NCBI GenBank assembly: GCA_964416665.1 | Contig: CAYQFA010000020.1 | Span: 1-16,678 of the forward strand | Direction: 5' to 3' | From: JAKAGE01 sp964416665 | GTDB taxonomy: Bacteria > Patescibacteriota > Minisyncoccia > UBA6257 > 2-01-FULL-56-20 | DNA: 16,678 bases | In this document: positions 1 through 6,736 of the stretch, piece by piece | Layout: each line of letters opens with the position of its first letter | How positions within the stretch are numbered: position 1 is the first letter of the stretch | Notes under the pieces: generated by a model | Seen by the model: only the letters and a program-made list of their open reading frames with translations | The model's database searches: none | Told to the model about the DNA's origin: nothing | Made by a program: the position numbers and the translations under genes

Positions 1-225
1 GGGCCCTACGCATATGTCCGCCATCCAATTTATGCCGGTGCGATGTTCGCGCTCTTCGGCAGTGCATTGACCGGAAGCATGGTGGCCGTTGTGCTGTTTA
101 TGATAAGTATCGTCTTTTGTCTGCGCCGCATTCATAAAGAAGAGCGTGTGATGCTCAGCCTTTTCCCCGGACAGTATCCGGCCTATCAAGTGCGCACCAA
201 GCAGTTCATACCATTTGTGTGGTAA
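1..225 (+). CDS. Isoprenylcysteine carboxyl methyltransferase-family protein, 3' part
   Basis: The reading frame is open from the first base, so the N-terminal part lies outside the window; 74 residues remain. The fragment begins GPYAYVRHPIYAG, which matches the RHPxYxG signature of the ICMT/phospholipid-methyltransferase (PEMT) superfamily. A hydrophobic segment follows, then an EERVMLSLFPGQYPAYQ block. That block resembles the conserved C-terminal E-E-x-x-L-x-x-x-FG-x-x-Y-x-x-Y motif and ends near the usual T-x-x-F-I-P. In this family these segments form the SAM-binding C-terminal half of a small integral membrane methyltransferase. The bacterial members mostly have unknown substrates (isoprenoid, lipid or thiol groups), so none is assigned. 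No T-rich terminator directly follows the stop; the hairpin at 279-303 points to the other strand. Confidence 0.8.
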   Translation, partial: GPYAYVRHPIYAGAMFALFGSALTGSMVAVVLFMISIVFCLRRIHKEERVMLSLFPGQYPAYQVRTKQFIPFVW

Positions 226-270
226 ACGGACCATATGATGTGGCGCGGTTAAAACTTACTTATCTTATTG

Positions 271-303
271 GAAAAAATGAGGCTTCGAAAGATTCGAAGC
301 CTC
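271..303 (-). terminator. Rho-independent terminator of the desaturase gene
   Basis: A perfect 11-bp stem (GAGGCTTCGAA / TTCGAAGCCTC, 279-303) with a 3-nt loop lies 20 nt past the minus-strand stop codon at 324. On the minus strand it is followed by an uninterrupted run of six T residues (276-271 side). Confidence 0.9.
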
Positions 304-323
304 GAGACCGGGAAGATTTACGC

Positions 324-1034
324 CTACGTTGTCCTTGCAAGACCGCAAGCGCACATGAGCCAGATAAATATCCATCCGAGATCCACTTCGCTCCCCCTGT
401 CGCGAAGCGAGGGATTTCCTGGATTATGATGATGGTTGTTGTGCAACCCTTCTCCCATCGTGATCCAGGCAACGAACCGATTATTGAACGCCACTGTTGC
501 CGGAAAATTCTTATATCCACGAACGTGGCACCACCCGTTGATCAAGTTATTCAGGAAAAACATGTACAGGAATACATGCGTTCCTACGATGACAAACATC
601 TGCCAAAGACCGAAGGTATACCAAAGCAGGGCGATTCCGATCAGGAGGCCGAGATACGGAAATCGGAAAACGGTCCGCTCCGCAAAGCTCGGGATGATGT
701 TTCTTGCATACCATAGGACCTTGGGGTCCCGGGCGGCGCGGCGATAGAGAAACAGATTGCCAAGCTGGACCTTCCAGAGCCCGAGCAGAGTAGGACTGTG
801 CGGATCTCCCTCCACGTCGGCGTGCGCGTGGTGGCAAAGATGGACCGCAACCCACTCCTTACGATTGATGCCCGTGGTTAGCCAAAGCCCGAGCTGAAGG
901 AAAAACTCGAGCACCGGGTTGAACACCACCGAACGGTGGGTCGACCCCCGATGGAGATACACCGTGGTGAGGAGGGATGCGAACTCTGCGAGCACGAATC
1001 CAAAGAACAGATACTCCCAAATGGGATGATTCAT
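324..1034 (-). CDS. Membrane fatty-acid (acyl-CoA/acyl-lipid) desaturase
   Basis: A 236-aa integral membrane di-iron desaturase of the delta-9/DesC type, predicted to introduce a cis double bond into acyl chains. All three histidine boxes are visible: HRGSTH (residues 28-33), HLCHH (65-69) and HNNHH (198-202), along with the conserved GWCHxxG segment (167-172). Hydrophobic stretches around 8-26, 42-55, 127-143 and 146-163 fit the four-helix fold. The ATG at 1034 is chosen over one 7 codons upstream because a strong AAGGAGG lies 6 nt before it. The gene is followed by its own terminator and has no co-directional partner within 100 bp. Length is at the short end for the family. The substrate carrier (CoA, ACP or phospholipid) cannot be read from sequence. 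An electron donor gene is not seen nearby. Confidence 0.93.
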   Translation of the reverse strand: MNHPIWEYLFFGFVLAEFASLLTTVYLHRGSTHRSVVFNPVLEFFLQLGLWLTTGINRKEWVAVHLCHHAHADVEGDPHSPTLLGLWKVQLGNLFLYRRAARDPKVLWYARNIIPSFAERTVFRFPYLGLLIGIALLWYTFGLWQMFVIVGTHVFLYMFFLNNLINGWCHVRGYKNFPATVAFNNRFVAWITMGEGLHNNHHHNPGNPSLRDRGSEVDLGWIFIWLMCACGLARTT

Positions 1035-1056
1035 AATGCACCTCCTTAGGAGCATT
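1035..1056 (-). promoter_or_regulatory. Shine-Dalgarno in a potential hairpin just before the desaturase start
   Basis: On the minus strand the 22 nt directly before the ATG can pair with themselves. The outer stem is AATGC/GCATT and the inner stem TCC/GGA around a TAA loop, with a 3-nt bulge. The Shine-Dalgarno AAGGAGG (plus 1041-1047, read on the minus strand) lies within this fold. This decides the start codon and may modulate ribosome access. The stem is short and imperfect, so the regulatory role is only a suggestion. Confidence 0.5.
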
Positions 1057-1153
1057 GATGCCGGGGCGAAAAGAAACTACCCGACTCCTCTAATACATTC
1101 CATATAGGGTTTTTATTGCCTGCGGGCGGCGTGGGATGAAGCTTTGAACGGTT

Positions 1154-2104
1154 CTAGCCGAGCCTATCCGCAAGTAATTGGCGTAGGGCAAGATAGATTT
1201 CGGGATTGATATCCTTGGCATGCATATGTACGCCCCACAGGAGCCATAGAGGGATATAAAGGCGGGCGCGAGCGACGATCTCCGGATCAAGGTCGTTCTT
1301 CTCTGAGTCTATTATGGTCCACCAACCAAGATCACAAAATTCCCATGCCGGATCGGCCGCGATCGACCATTCCCAATCCAATAACGAGATACTCCCGTCT
1401 TTGGCAATAAGAATGTTGCTGGGATTCATCGCATCGCCATGCACCAAGACCGACGGGCCGGCATACTCAACTTTATTGATTATGGATTTGATCGAGACAG
1501 CAAAGCCTTCTATGGGATGGCATTGCAACCTTTCGTCGGCCTCACGAACACTTTCAAGCCAGCGTGGAGATTCTTCCACGAAGAAATCCTTCCATGAGGG
1601 ATAAGGACCCTGTAGGGTTTCTTCATTTGGCGATGGCCAACCAAAGCCGCGTAACGTGATTGCGTGGACGTTGGCGAGCGCTGCTAAAATTTTTTTGATG
1701 GTAACGGCGCGGTCGACAAACCATTCATCGGCAATAACTCCTTGATGCAACGTCCGTCGCCCAGCAGGAGCGCCATTGAGGAATTTCTGGACCAGAATAA
1801 ATTTACTATCTGCCAGTCCGGAATAATAGATTGTTGCCGCAGGAATTTCTTGATGGTTGGCAAAGAGATGCGCGAGACCGGAGAATTTTTCCCAAACCTT
1901 GTTTCTGCGATGTTCTTCAACAAGATCAGCGACATGAATGATAATGGGTCCAACGGAAGAATCCATCTTAAAAACGGAGCTCATCCACCCTTGGTGGGTG
2001 TGACGTCGCAATGTTTTCCCAGCAACGCGGATCCCGCGCTGGTTCAAAACATCAAAGACAAAATCCATATTTAAAGGCCGCGGCGATGAATGATCACTCT
2101 GCAT
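1154..2104 (-). CDS. APH/choline kinase-fold phosphotransferase
   Basis: A 316-aa protein of the aminoglycoside phosphotransferase (APH)/choline kinase superfamily, expected to transfer phosphate from ATP to a small hydroxylated substrate in the cytoplasm. The catalytic loop is VHGDAMNPSN (residues 221-230) and the metal-binding motif is LLDWEW (241-246), followed by the typical ADPAWEFCDLGWW helix. The Brenner motif is normally HGDxxxxN; here the catalytic Asp and the last Asn are separated by five residues instead of four. The start at 2104 is preceded by TATACT six nt upstream and no Shine-Dalgarno, implying a leaderless mRNA. An alternative Met lies at residue 13. The gene stands alone, divergent from the methyltransferase at 2255. 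Substrate is unknown: resistance to an aminoglycoside cannot be claimed, since most members act on sugars, choline or amino acids. Confidence 0.85.
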   Translation of the reverse strand: MQSDHSSPRPLNMDFVFDVLNQRGIRVAGKTLRRHTHQGWMSSVFKMDSSVGPIIIHVADLVEEHRRNKVWEKFSGLAHLFANHQEIPAATIYYSGLADSKFILVQKFLNGAPAGRRTLHQGVIADEWFVDRAVTIKKILAALANVHAITLRGFGWPSPNEETLQGPYPSWKDFFVEESPRWLESVREADERLQCHPIEGFAVSIKSIINKVEYAGPSVLVHGDAMNPSNILIAKDGSISLLDWEWSIAADPAWEFCDLGWWTIIDSEKNDLDPEIVARARLYIPLWLLWGVHMHAKDINPEIYLALRQLLADRLG

Positions 2105-2110
2105 AAACTA

Positions 2111-2116
2111 AGTATA
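2111..2116 (-). promoter_or_regulatory. -10 box positioned for a leaderless phosphotransferase mRNA
   Basis: TATACT on the minus strand is followed by TAGTTT and then the ATG at 2104, so transcription would begin at or within a base of the start codon. No convincing -35 hexamer is seen at 16-18 nt. Confidence 0.5.
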
Positions 2117-2177
2117 CAATTCTCTGACGGACAAAGTGGAATGAGATTCGGACAAATTAGCCATCCAGTGATAGGTG

Positions 2178-2206
2178 TTGAAAAACCCTTTGCTTTGCAT
2201 TAATCT
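2178..2206 (+). promoter_or_regulatory. Candidate promoter of the methyltransferase gene
   Basis: TTGAAA (2178-2183) and TAATCT (2201-2206) are spaced by 17 nt, about 50 nt before the start at 2255. The -35 is good, but the -10 matches consensus poorly. Confidence 0.35.
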
Positions 2207-2254
2207 ACTGGTAGCCAAGTAGATCAGGCACATTCGAATTAAGGAGAAAATCCC

Positions 2255-3145
2255 ATGGTCCCCTGTGAAATCGTTACCACAGTGGTTCCACGGGAACCAC
2301 TCTATCCGGGCAGACACGTCAATCTGCCAAGGCTAACCACCGCTGCCTGCGGCACCAAAGAGCACGATACCTGGGTCCACGATCATTTTTGGATGGTCGA
2401 CTACCAAGTGCTTTTCACCCAAAAGGCCAAGGCGCTTGCTTTGGCTGAAGAGTTGCGGGCAGCCTTTAACCGAAGTCCCGACCATCCCGAAATCCCTCGT
2501 TTGGTTTCAGAGCTTAAGGCGTTGCACTGTTCTCCAGAAGACAGGACTCCCCTTGATGAGTGGCGATGGATGGCATACCAGATGCCCGATGACATCGGCG
2601 GTGGAGCGGAAACAAAGAAAAAGATCCGTGCCCACCTCTCCGATCGGTACGCAGGCTGCGTCAATATTCTCGAAGCCATGTGCGGATTCAATTCGTACTT
2701 AGCTCCGAGGGTCGGACAGACGGTCATCGCGCTCGACTATTGCCGGGAAGCCCTAGAACGTTATCCTTACCCAGAACGAAAGAGGGTGAGGTGCGACCTG
2801 AATCAGCTCTCCGACGACGAACAATTGGAGTGCTTTGGCGACGAGCAATTCGACGCCATCTCCATCTGTTTCGGATTCCGGTATCTCCATGATCCGGTCA
2901 TGACATTCCGAAGCCTGAGACGATCGCTCAAGGAAAACGGTGTCCTGTCCTTCGTGGAAAACCCCGGCCACGGTTACAACGACATTTGCCGCAGGGAGTT
3001 TTCGCCGGACCACTGCGAAAGAGTGCTTTGGCAAGCCGGTTTTCGATCCATCACGAGAAAACGGCTGCCGTTTACCACGGACTCATTCGAAAAAAGAAGT
3101 GGATATTATTTCTACCACGTGGAAGCACGTAGTAGTCCCAGCTAA
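2255..3145 (+). CDS. Class I SAM-dependent methyltransferase
   Basis: A 296-aa soluble protein. The C-terminal half (about 135-240) is a Rossmann-type methyltransferase: motif I ILEAMCGFNSYL (138-149), the acidic ribose-binding residue in VIALDYC (D161), motif IV FDAISICFGFRYL (199-211), and the post-motif helix HDPVMTFRSLRRSLKENGVLSF, typical of Methyltransf_11. Motif I has AMCGFN where E/DxGxGxG is usual, so the glycine loop is degenerate. The N-terminal 130 residues have no recognised domain and include a helical, charged stretch (52-72, 80-92). The start at 2255 is supported by AAGGAG eight nt upstream. A perfect 9-bp inverted repeat lies in codons 9-16. The gene is monocistronic with a terminator right after the stop. 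Substrate unknown. Confidence 0.8.
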   Translation: MVPCEIVTTVVPREPLYPGRHVNLPRLTTAACGTKEHDTWVHDHFWMVDYQVLFTQKAKALALAEELRAAFNRSPDHPEIPRLVSELKALHCSPEDRTPLDEWRWMAYQMPDDIGGGAETKKKIRAHLSDRYAGCVNILEAMCGFNSYLAPRVGQTVIALDYCREALERYPYPERKRVRCDLNQLSDDEQLECFGDEQFDAISICFGFRYLHDPVMTFRSLRRSLKENGVLSFVENPGHGYNDICRREFSPDHCERVLWQAGFRSITRKRLPFTTDSFEKRSGYYFYHVEARSSPS

Positions 3146-3182
3146 GCCGCCTGCGCCATCAAGGTTCGGGCGGCATTTTTAT
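3146..3182 (+). terminator. Terminator of the methyltransferase gene
   Basis: The stem GCCGCCTG (3146-3153) / CGGGCGGC (3167-3174), with one G-U pair, is followed by ATTTTTAT. It begins immediately after the stop codon. Confidence 0.8.
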
Positions 3183-3202
3183 CCAGACTATGTTCATTGA
3201 CC

Positions 3203-3742
3203 CTATGGGGCTACCTCGGTAAAACCATTGACAGCTTCTCCCTTCGTATCCCCCGGCTTCGTATCTTGTGCAAAGAAATAGAGTGGCAAACCCCTATAGG
3301 TCAGTTGGAGTGAACCATCTGCCCGTTTAATGGTCCCTATCTTTCCCGCGATACCCGGATCCGCAGTGGGTGAAGCGGCAACCGCGACAGAGACAGTATA
3401 TGGCGGCCACGCAATCGCGCATGCGCCCGTACAATTACTCACGTTGTCGGCATCCTTGGTATATTGATACAAAGTCATCCCGTTTGCTGCGCTCAAAAAG
3501 GCTCCGAAAATGCCACCGCCCGAATTGTTAAGGGTAAACGCATGGACAGGGGTTGACTGCGGTGCCGTGGGGCTCATTGTCGGACTCGTCGGAGAAGTCG
3601 GTGACATGGTGGATGTTGACGTCTGCGTTGTTGCAACCGGAGATTGATACAACGGTGTTGATGACCGCCAGAAGTAACCGGCAACAACAACAGCAATAAT
3701 AACAACGATCACCACCGCCCAAACAATAGAAGATTTTTTCAT
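3203..3742 (-). CDS. Membrane-anchored protein with Yx(FWY)xxD repeats (Lipoprotein_15/COG4315-like)
   Basis: A 179-aa extracytoplasmic protein. Residues 1-5 are MKKSS, and 7-25 form a single hydrophobic helix with no lipobox Cys, so it is probably an uncleaved N-terminal anchor and not a lipoprotein. Residues 28-66 are a Ser/Thr/Pro linker with tandem SPT units. Residues 75-179 carry two copies of the family signature, LYQYTKD (91-97) and LYFFAQD (154-160), with a CTGAC cysteine pair (104-108) that may form a disulfide, and WPPY after it. The ATG at 3742 is chosen because it starts the MKKSS-type export signal; a longer GTG form at 3817 would put 25 non-signal residues in front. Role unknown in the family; some homologues have been linked to extracellular electron transfer or cell-surface functions, which cannot be tested here. 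Confidence 0.85.
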   Translation of the reverse strand: MKKSSIVWAVVIVVIIAVVVAGYFWRSSTPLYQSPVATTQTSTSTMSPTSPTSPTMSPTAPQSTPVHAFTLNNSGGGIFGAFLSAANGMTLYQYTKDADNVSNCTGACAIAWPPYTVSVAVAASPTADPGIAGKIGTIKRADGSLQLTYRGLPLYFFAQDTKPGDTKGEAVNGFTEVAP

Positions 3743-3857
3743 GACATGATTTGATTTTATTTTATGGGTTCGACCGCCCCCTAAATAACGAACGAGATTA
3801 CCGTTAAAGCATATCACTGCGACTAATCCAAATTTTTATATCGTAGTAGCAAGCTTG

Positions 3858-3891
3858 AACAAACCAGAGGCCCCGAGCGATCGGGGCCTCT
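3858..3891 (-). terminator. Strong hairpin after the Cys-rich mini-gene
   Basis: A perfect 11-bp GC-rich stem (AGAGGCCCCGA / TCGGGGCCTCT, 3866-3891) with a GCGA/TCGC tetraloop begins 8 nt after the minus-strand stop at 3899. The following minus-strand tail GGTTTGTTC is only moderately T-rich, so it is a less canonical terminator. Confidence 0.7.
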
Positions 3892-3898
3892 CTCAATC

Positions 3899-3994
3899 CT
3901 ACTTCTTGGTTTTCAACTCGGTACAACCGCAGTTACACGAACCATCGCTTTTACCATGCGGATGCCCGCAGTTGACGCATGTTTTGTCGGCCAT
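3899..3994 (-). CDS. 31-residue Cys-rich mini-protein (putative metal binder)
   Basis: ATG at 3994 to TAG at 3899 encodes 31 residues that begin MADKTCVNCGHPHG and continue with SCNCGC before a Lys-rich tail. Five Cys and two His lie in 19 residues: CVNC-GHPH, then CNCGC. This resembles a miniature zinc ribbon or metallothionein-like knuckle, and coordination of one metal ion is plausible. Support for a real gene includes the dense metal-ligand pattern, a -10-like TATAAC 9 nt upstream, and a strong hairpin 8 nt after the stop. Small proteins with such a CxxCG...CxCGC pattern seem to recur in bacterial genomes with unknown function, but I cannot check homologues. No Shine-Dalgarno is seen. Confidence 0.75.
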   Translation of the reverse strand: MADKTCVNCGHPHGKSDGSCNCGCTELKTKK

Positions 3995-4003
3995 ATTGAA
4001 TTA

Positions 4004-4009
4004 GTTATA
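4004..4009 (-). promoter_or_regulatory. -10-like box before the Cys-rich mini-gene
   Basis: TATAAC on the minus strand, then nine nt to the ATG at 3994, giving a leader of at most 2-4 nt. No clear -35. Confidence 0.4.
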
Positions 4010-4172
4010 GAAGACGCGTTAATAGGCACTGCGACCTTTTAACTATATAGTACTGGAAAGTGGACGCCCTTATTACGTGCAGCCGCTATACTACAAATTC
4101 TTCACGGGCAGTGCGAGACGATGTTCGAACAAGGGAGATCCAATAACTCAAAACAATATCTATTTTAAGCTA

Positions 4173-4202
4173 TTGACATAAGTGATGCTTTTATGGTAAT
4201 AT
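4173..4202 (+). promoter_or_regulatory. Strong sigma70-type promoter
   Basis: Consensus -35 TTGACA (4173-4178), an 18-nt spacer, and extended -10 TGG-TAATAT (4194-4202). It lies 78 nt upstream of the membrane-protein gene at 4281. The leader contains two short dyads, TGCCA-GT-TGGCA (about 4204-4215) and TGCTGC-N7-GCAGCA just before the ribosome site. Confidence 0.85.
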
Positions 4203-4280
4203 ATTGCCAGTTGGCAGGCAAAGAAAACCGGCCAGCAAATTCGATTGCTGCACGGAAAGCAGCAGGAAAAGAGGCAGTAT

Positions 4281-4790
4281 ATGTTCATTCACACCAGCAA
4301 AACGGCACTGAGAATCTCCGCTGTGGGCGCAATTCTCACTGTCGGATTCTTTCTCGTCGCACGTTCCCAGCCAGCGAGCTACACGATGCTCTGCATCGGC
4401 TTGCCCTTACTCTTTCTCACATTGAGCGTCTTTATACGCTGGGCCTGCTTGAAAGACCGGGAAAATGAAACCGCTTTCAATGAAGCATTCGGCATCGTTA
4501 TTTCCGGGTGCCAGCACTTGGAAGACAAGGACGAGTTCGGAGATATCCAGTTACTCGTCAACCGGGTCCTCCGCGAGAAAGCAAAAGCATTCCATGCCGC
4601 ACGGATGGAACAGCAAGGGCAGTTTGCCGGGAACGTTCGTGGCGATCGGAGTGATGCCGAACTGCAGGCAAACGTACAGGCCGCAAAACACGCATTCTGG
4701 CAGGCCAGCGACATCGCGCGCGCATACCGCTTCGACGTGAAAAAGAAATATACCGAGTGGCTCGAAAGCCCTGCCGCTTCCGAGAAGTAA
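4281..4790 (+). CDS. Small two-helix membrane protein with charged C-terminal domain, unknown function
   Basis: 169 residues, not recognised. Two hydrophobic helices (about 12-27 and 36-54) are joined by a short loop. The remaining 110 residues are soluble, charged and largely helical (AKAFHAARMEQQ, AELQANVQAAKHAFWQASDIA), probably cytoplasmic by the positive-inside rule because Arg/Lys follow helix 2. The ATG at 4281 is preferred over one 12 codons upstream because GAGG lies 6 nt before it and the protein then begins directly with the membrane hairpin. The gene is a self-contained unit, with a consensus promoter (4173-4202) and a terminator just after the stop. Confidence 0.8.
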   Translation: MFIHTSKTALRISAVGAILTVGFFLVARSQPASYTMLCIGLPLLFLTLSVFIRWACLKDRENETAFNEAFGIVISGCQHLEDKDEFGDIQLLVNRVLREKAKAFHAARMEQQGQFAGNVRGDRSDAELQANVQAAKHAFWQASDIARAYRFDVKKKYTEWLESPAASEK

Positions 4791-4800
4791 TATCATCATC

Positions 4801-4850
4801 GCCCCGCAACAGAAAAGCTTCGCGCTTACACTGTGGCGGGGCTTTTCTTT
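4801..4850 (+). terminator. Terminator of the two-helix membrane protein gene
   Basis: The stem GCCCCGC (4801-4807) / GCGGGGC (4836-4842) is extended inward by AACAG/CTGTG with one mismatch and followed by TTTTCTTT. It begins 11 nt after the stop. Confidence 0.9.
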
Positions 4851-4937
4851 ACCCCACACAGGATTTGAAAACCATCGGCGACCGGCGTGGAACGATGTTC
4901 GAATAAGACTACGGCAGCTTTGAACCTACAAAATCCA

Positions 4938-5216
4938 TTACATGCCAAAACAGATTTCGCCCATACACGCCCACGGTAGATCACCATCGAGATACCATTT
5001 GCTCCGGTATTCAACTATCTTAATAACTTGGCCTGAATTCGTTTTGCAGGTTCCGTAGATATCAGTTTTCTCAAGAAGCTGCGTGCATCCCCGGAAGGTA
5101 TAATAATTTTCAAAGGTACTGTGGGCCTTACGAAGATAGAGCCAATAATTAACTCCGAGCATAATGATTATTATGACGACGATAGATATAAAAGCAATGA
5201 GTAGTTTGTTTCTCAT
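4938..5216 (-). CDS. Small single-helix anchored protein, unknown function
   Basis: 92 residues, with ATG at 5216 (a TTG one codon upstream is less likely). Residues 5-28 are a strongly hydrophobic Ile/Val helix, followed by LRK, so it is probably an N-terminal anchor or uncleaved signal. The outside part contains three Cys (in FRGCTQLLEK, YGTCKTNSG and WACMGEIC) and an FENYYTFRGC...SGQVIKIVEYRSKWYLDGDLP pattern. That pattern looks like a small beta-rich domain and resembles hypothetical proteins I associate with Parcubacteria, from memory only. TATAAT lies exactly six nt before the ATG and no Shine-Dalgarno is present, so the mRNA is predicted to be leaderless. No terminator is evident after the stop. 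Confidence 0.75.
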   Translation of the reverse strand: MRNKLLIAFISIVVIIIIMLGVNYWLYLRKAHSTFENYYTFRGCTQLLEKTDIYGTCKTNSGQVIKIVEYRSKWYLDGDLPWACMGEICFGM

Positions 5217-5222
5217 CAATTA

Positions 5223-5228
5223 ATTATA
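5223..5228 (-). promoter_or_regulatory. Consensus -10 box for a leaderless mRNA
   Basis: TATAAT on the minus strand, then TAATTG, then the ATG at 5216; start of transcription would coincide with the start codon. No good -35. Confidence 0.6.
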
Positions 5229-5324
5229 CATTAAAGAATCTCCGCGAAGAGGGAGGAATCCGAACAGCAGCTAATTCTGATTTTACCGTGAGGGAACGCG
5301 GGGGTGAATGTCAAACAAGCCCCA

Positions 5325-5975
5325 TTATTTGATGACGTATTGCAGAATCAGAAAAAAATGGAAGATGCTTCCGCCAAGGACAAATAGATGCCAGATGGAA
5401 TGGAAATAGCGGATATCGTCGAAGGCGAAAAATATCATGCCCACGGTGTATGAAACCCCGCCGGCGATCAGCAACAGGATGGCGGTTGGAGGCAGGGCAT
5501 GCCAGAGCGGGACGATGAAGAATACGATGAGCCAGCCCATCGCAAGATAGAGCACCGCCGAAGCCACGTTGTGCTTGTCGATCGCCAAGCTCTTATAGAC
5601 GATCCCGCATATCGCCAATGCCCAAACAATGACAAAGATGGTCCACCCCAATTTTCCTCCGATGGTCACCAACACGAGCGGCGTGTACGTTCCCGCAATC
5701 AGAAGATAGATCATGCAGTGGTCAAGGATGTGGAACACGTGTCTTGCCTTGGTCCTCGCAAGCGCATGATATAGCGTGGAAGCGGAATACGAGAATATCA
5801 TGGACAGACCAAAGATGAGCGCGCTTGCCGTTACCGTCGCGTTGTGTATCCTTTCCGCTTTGACGAACAGCACTATCGTTCCAATGACCGCCAACAACCG
5901 GCCTATATTATGGGTGACCGCACCGGCGATCATATCGCTCAGCCGGTACGGATAAACATCCTTGTGATAATCCAT
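5325..5975 (-). CDS. Hemolysin III family (PAQR-like) membrane protein
   Basis: 216 aa with seven predicted membrane helices. The hallmarks of the PAQR/hemolysin III (YqfA/TrhA) family are present: SASTLYH (64-70), HILDH (82-86) followed by AGTYTP (94-99), and the C-terminal HSIWHLFVLGGSIFHF (192-207). The conserved His and Asp residues form a putative metal (zinc) site near the membrane face. In bacteria the role is uncertain; E. coli TrhA has been linked to membrane energetics, and the hemolysin name is historical. It lies 36 nt downstream of the nitroreductase gene on the same strand, so co-transcription is likely. A weak TTAGG is the only ribosome-site candidate before its ATG. Confidence 0.93.
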   Translation of the reverse strand: MDYHKDVYPYRLSDMIAGAVTHNIGRLLAVIGTIVLFVKAERIHNATVTASALIFGLSMIFSYSASTLYHALARTKARHVFHILDHCMIYLLIAGTYTPLVLVTIGGKLGWTIFVIVWALAICGIVYKSLAIDKHNVASAVLYLAMGWLIVFFIVPLWHALPPTAILLLIAGGVSYTVGMIFFAFDDIRYFHSIWHLFVLGGSIFHFFLILQYVIK

Positions 5976-6011
5976 TACCTAACTTTATTCTCAACCGATG
6001 CAAAAGGAAAA

Positions 6012-6677
6012 TTATTTGATCCACTCCGCCACCTCAGCGATACCCCGCCTCGTCTTCGCCCGCACCGGCGCATGCGCCCGATATCCGAACGCCGCCATGC
6101 AGGCAACGCCGAAATGTGCCCCGTCCAAAACTCCTGCCTGCGACAAAACCGCCTCGAGTTGTTCGCGATTAAACCCTTCGATCGGACATGAGTCAATCCC
6201 GAGAAGCGCCGCAACGGTGAGCATATCCCCCAAAGCAATATACGTCTGCTTGCACGCCCAATCGAAGAGCGCCCGTTCGTCAGTAAGACGAAAGTCGTTT
6301 TCCTGGAACCCCTTCACGCGTTCCATCCGCGCGACGATCGCCTCCGCGGGACTTTTCTGAACCTCTTCCATGATCCTCTTTAAGTACGGCGCATCATAAC
6401 GCACGTCGGCCGCCTTGCGGGCAAGGAGAACGACGAAATGACTGGCGGTCGGCAGCTGCCCTTGGGCACCCCATGAGACCGTGCGGATCTTTTCGCGCAG
6501 ATCCCCATTCTGCACGACCAGGAACTTCCACGGTTCGAACCCGAAGGAGCTCGGCGAAAGCCGGGCGGCGTCCAGGATGAGATCGAAGTCGCCATCCGCA
6601 ATTTTGCGCGCCGGATCGAACTCCTTGCACGCATGACGGAAATTCAACGCTTCCATTATCTGTTGTTTGACGTCCAT
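6012..6677 (-). CDS. NAD(P)H-dependent nitroreductase family oxidoreductase
   Basis: 221 aa in the NfsB/YfkO-like FMN nitroreductase fold. FRHACKEFDP near the N-terminus holds the FMN-phosphate-binding Arg, SPSSFGFEPWKFLVV (residues about 43-57) is the typical SPSSxGxEPWxFxVV segment, and IDSCPIEGFN plus the C-terminal FGYRA match the flavin and dimer regions. It is expected to reduce nitroaromatics, quinones or related electrophiles as a cytoplasmic FMN homodimer. The ATG at 6677 is chosen because the in-frame ATG three codons upstream overlaps a perfect extended -10 box (TGT-TATAAT, 6685-6693). From that box transcription would start right at 6677, with no Shine-Dalgarno. It is followed by hemolysin III on the same strand. 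Confidence 0.9.
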   Translation of the reverse strand: MDVKQQIMEALNFRHACKEFDPARKIADGDFDLILDAARLSPSSFGFEPWKFLVVQNGDLREKIRTVSWGAQGQLPTASHFVVLLARKAADVRYDAPYLKRIMEEVQKSPAEAIVARMERVKGFQENDFRLTDERALFDWACKQTYIALGDMLTVAALLGIDSCPIEGFNREQLEAVLSQAGVLDGAHFGVACMAAFGYRAHAPVRAKTRRGIAEVAEWIK

Positions 6678-6684
6678 GGGATTC

Positions 6685-6693
6685 ATTATAACA
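6685..6693 (-). promoter_or_regulatory. Extended -10 promoter, leaderless nitroreductase mRNA
   Basis: TGT-TATAAT on the minus strand is followed by seven nt (GAATCCC) and the ATG at 6677. The upstream -35 region (TTCCGT) is poor, as is usual for extended -10 promoters. Confidence 0.65.
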
Positions 6694-6736
6694 AAGACTA
6701 TCCCGTCTACGGAACGCCGGTTCCGCAATTGGACTT

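Noticed and set aside
219..747. Plus-strand open frames of 165 and 103 codons
   Set aside because: They lie opposite the desaturase, whose three histidine boxes, Shine-Dalgarno and terminator are clear; the plus-strand proteins show no family features.
4193..4468. 91-codon frame starting in the promoter region
   Set aside because: It begins inside the -10 region and overlaps the two-helix membrane protein in another frame; no ribosome site or family features.
4826..5014. 62-codon minus-strand frame
   Set aside because: It overlaps the terminator at 4801-4850 and the end of the 92-aa gene in another frame; no supporting signals.
6529..6545. GGTTCGAACCC resembling a tRNA T-loop
   Set aside because: It lies in the nitroreductase codons for GFEPW, and no acceptor or anticodon arms can be formed around it.
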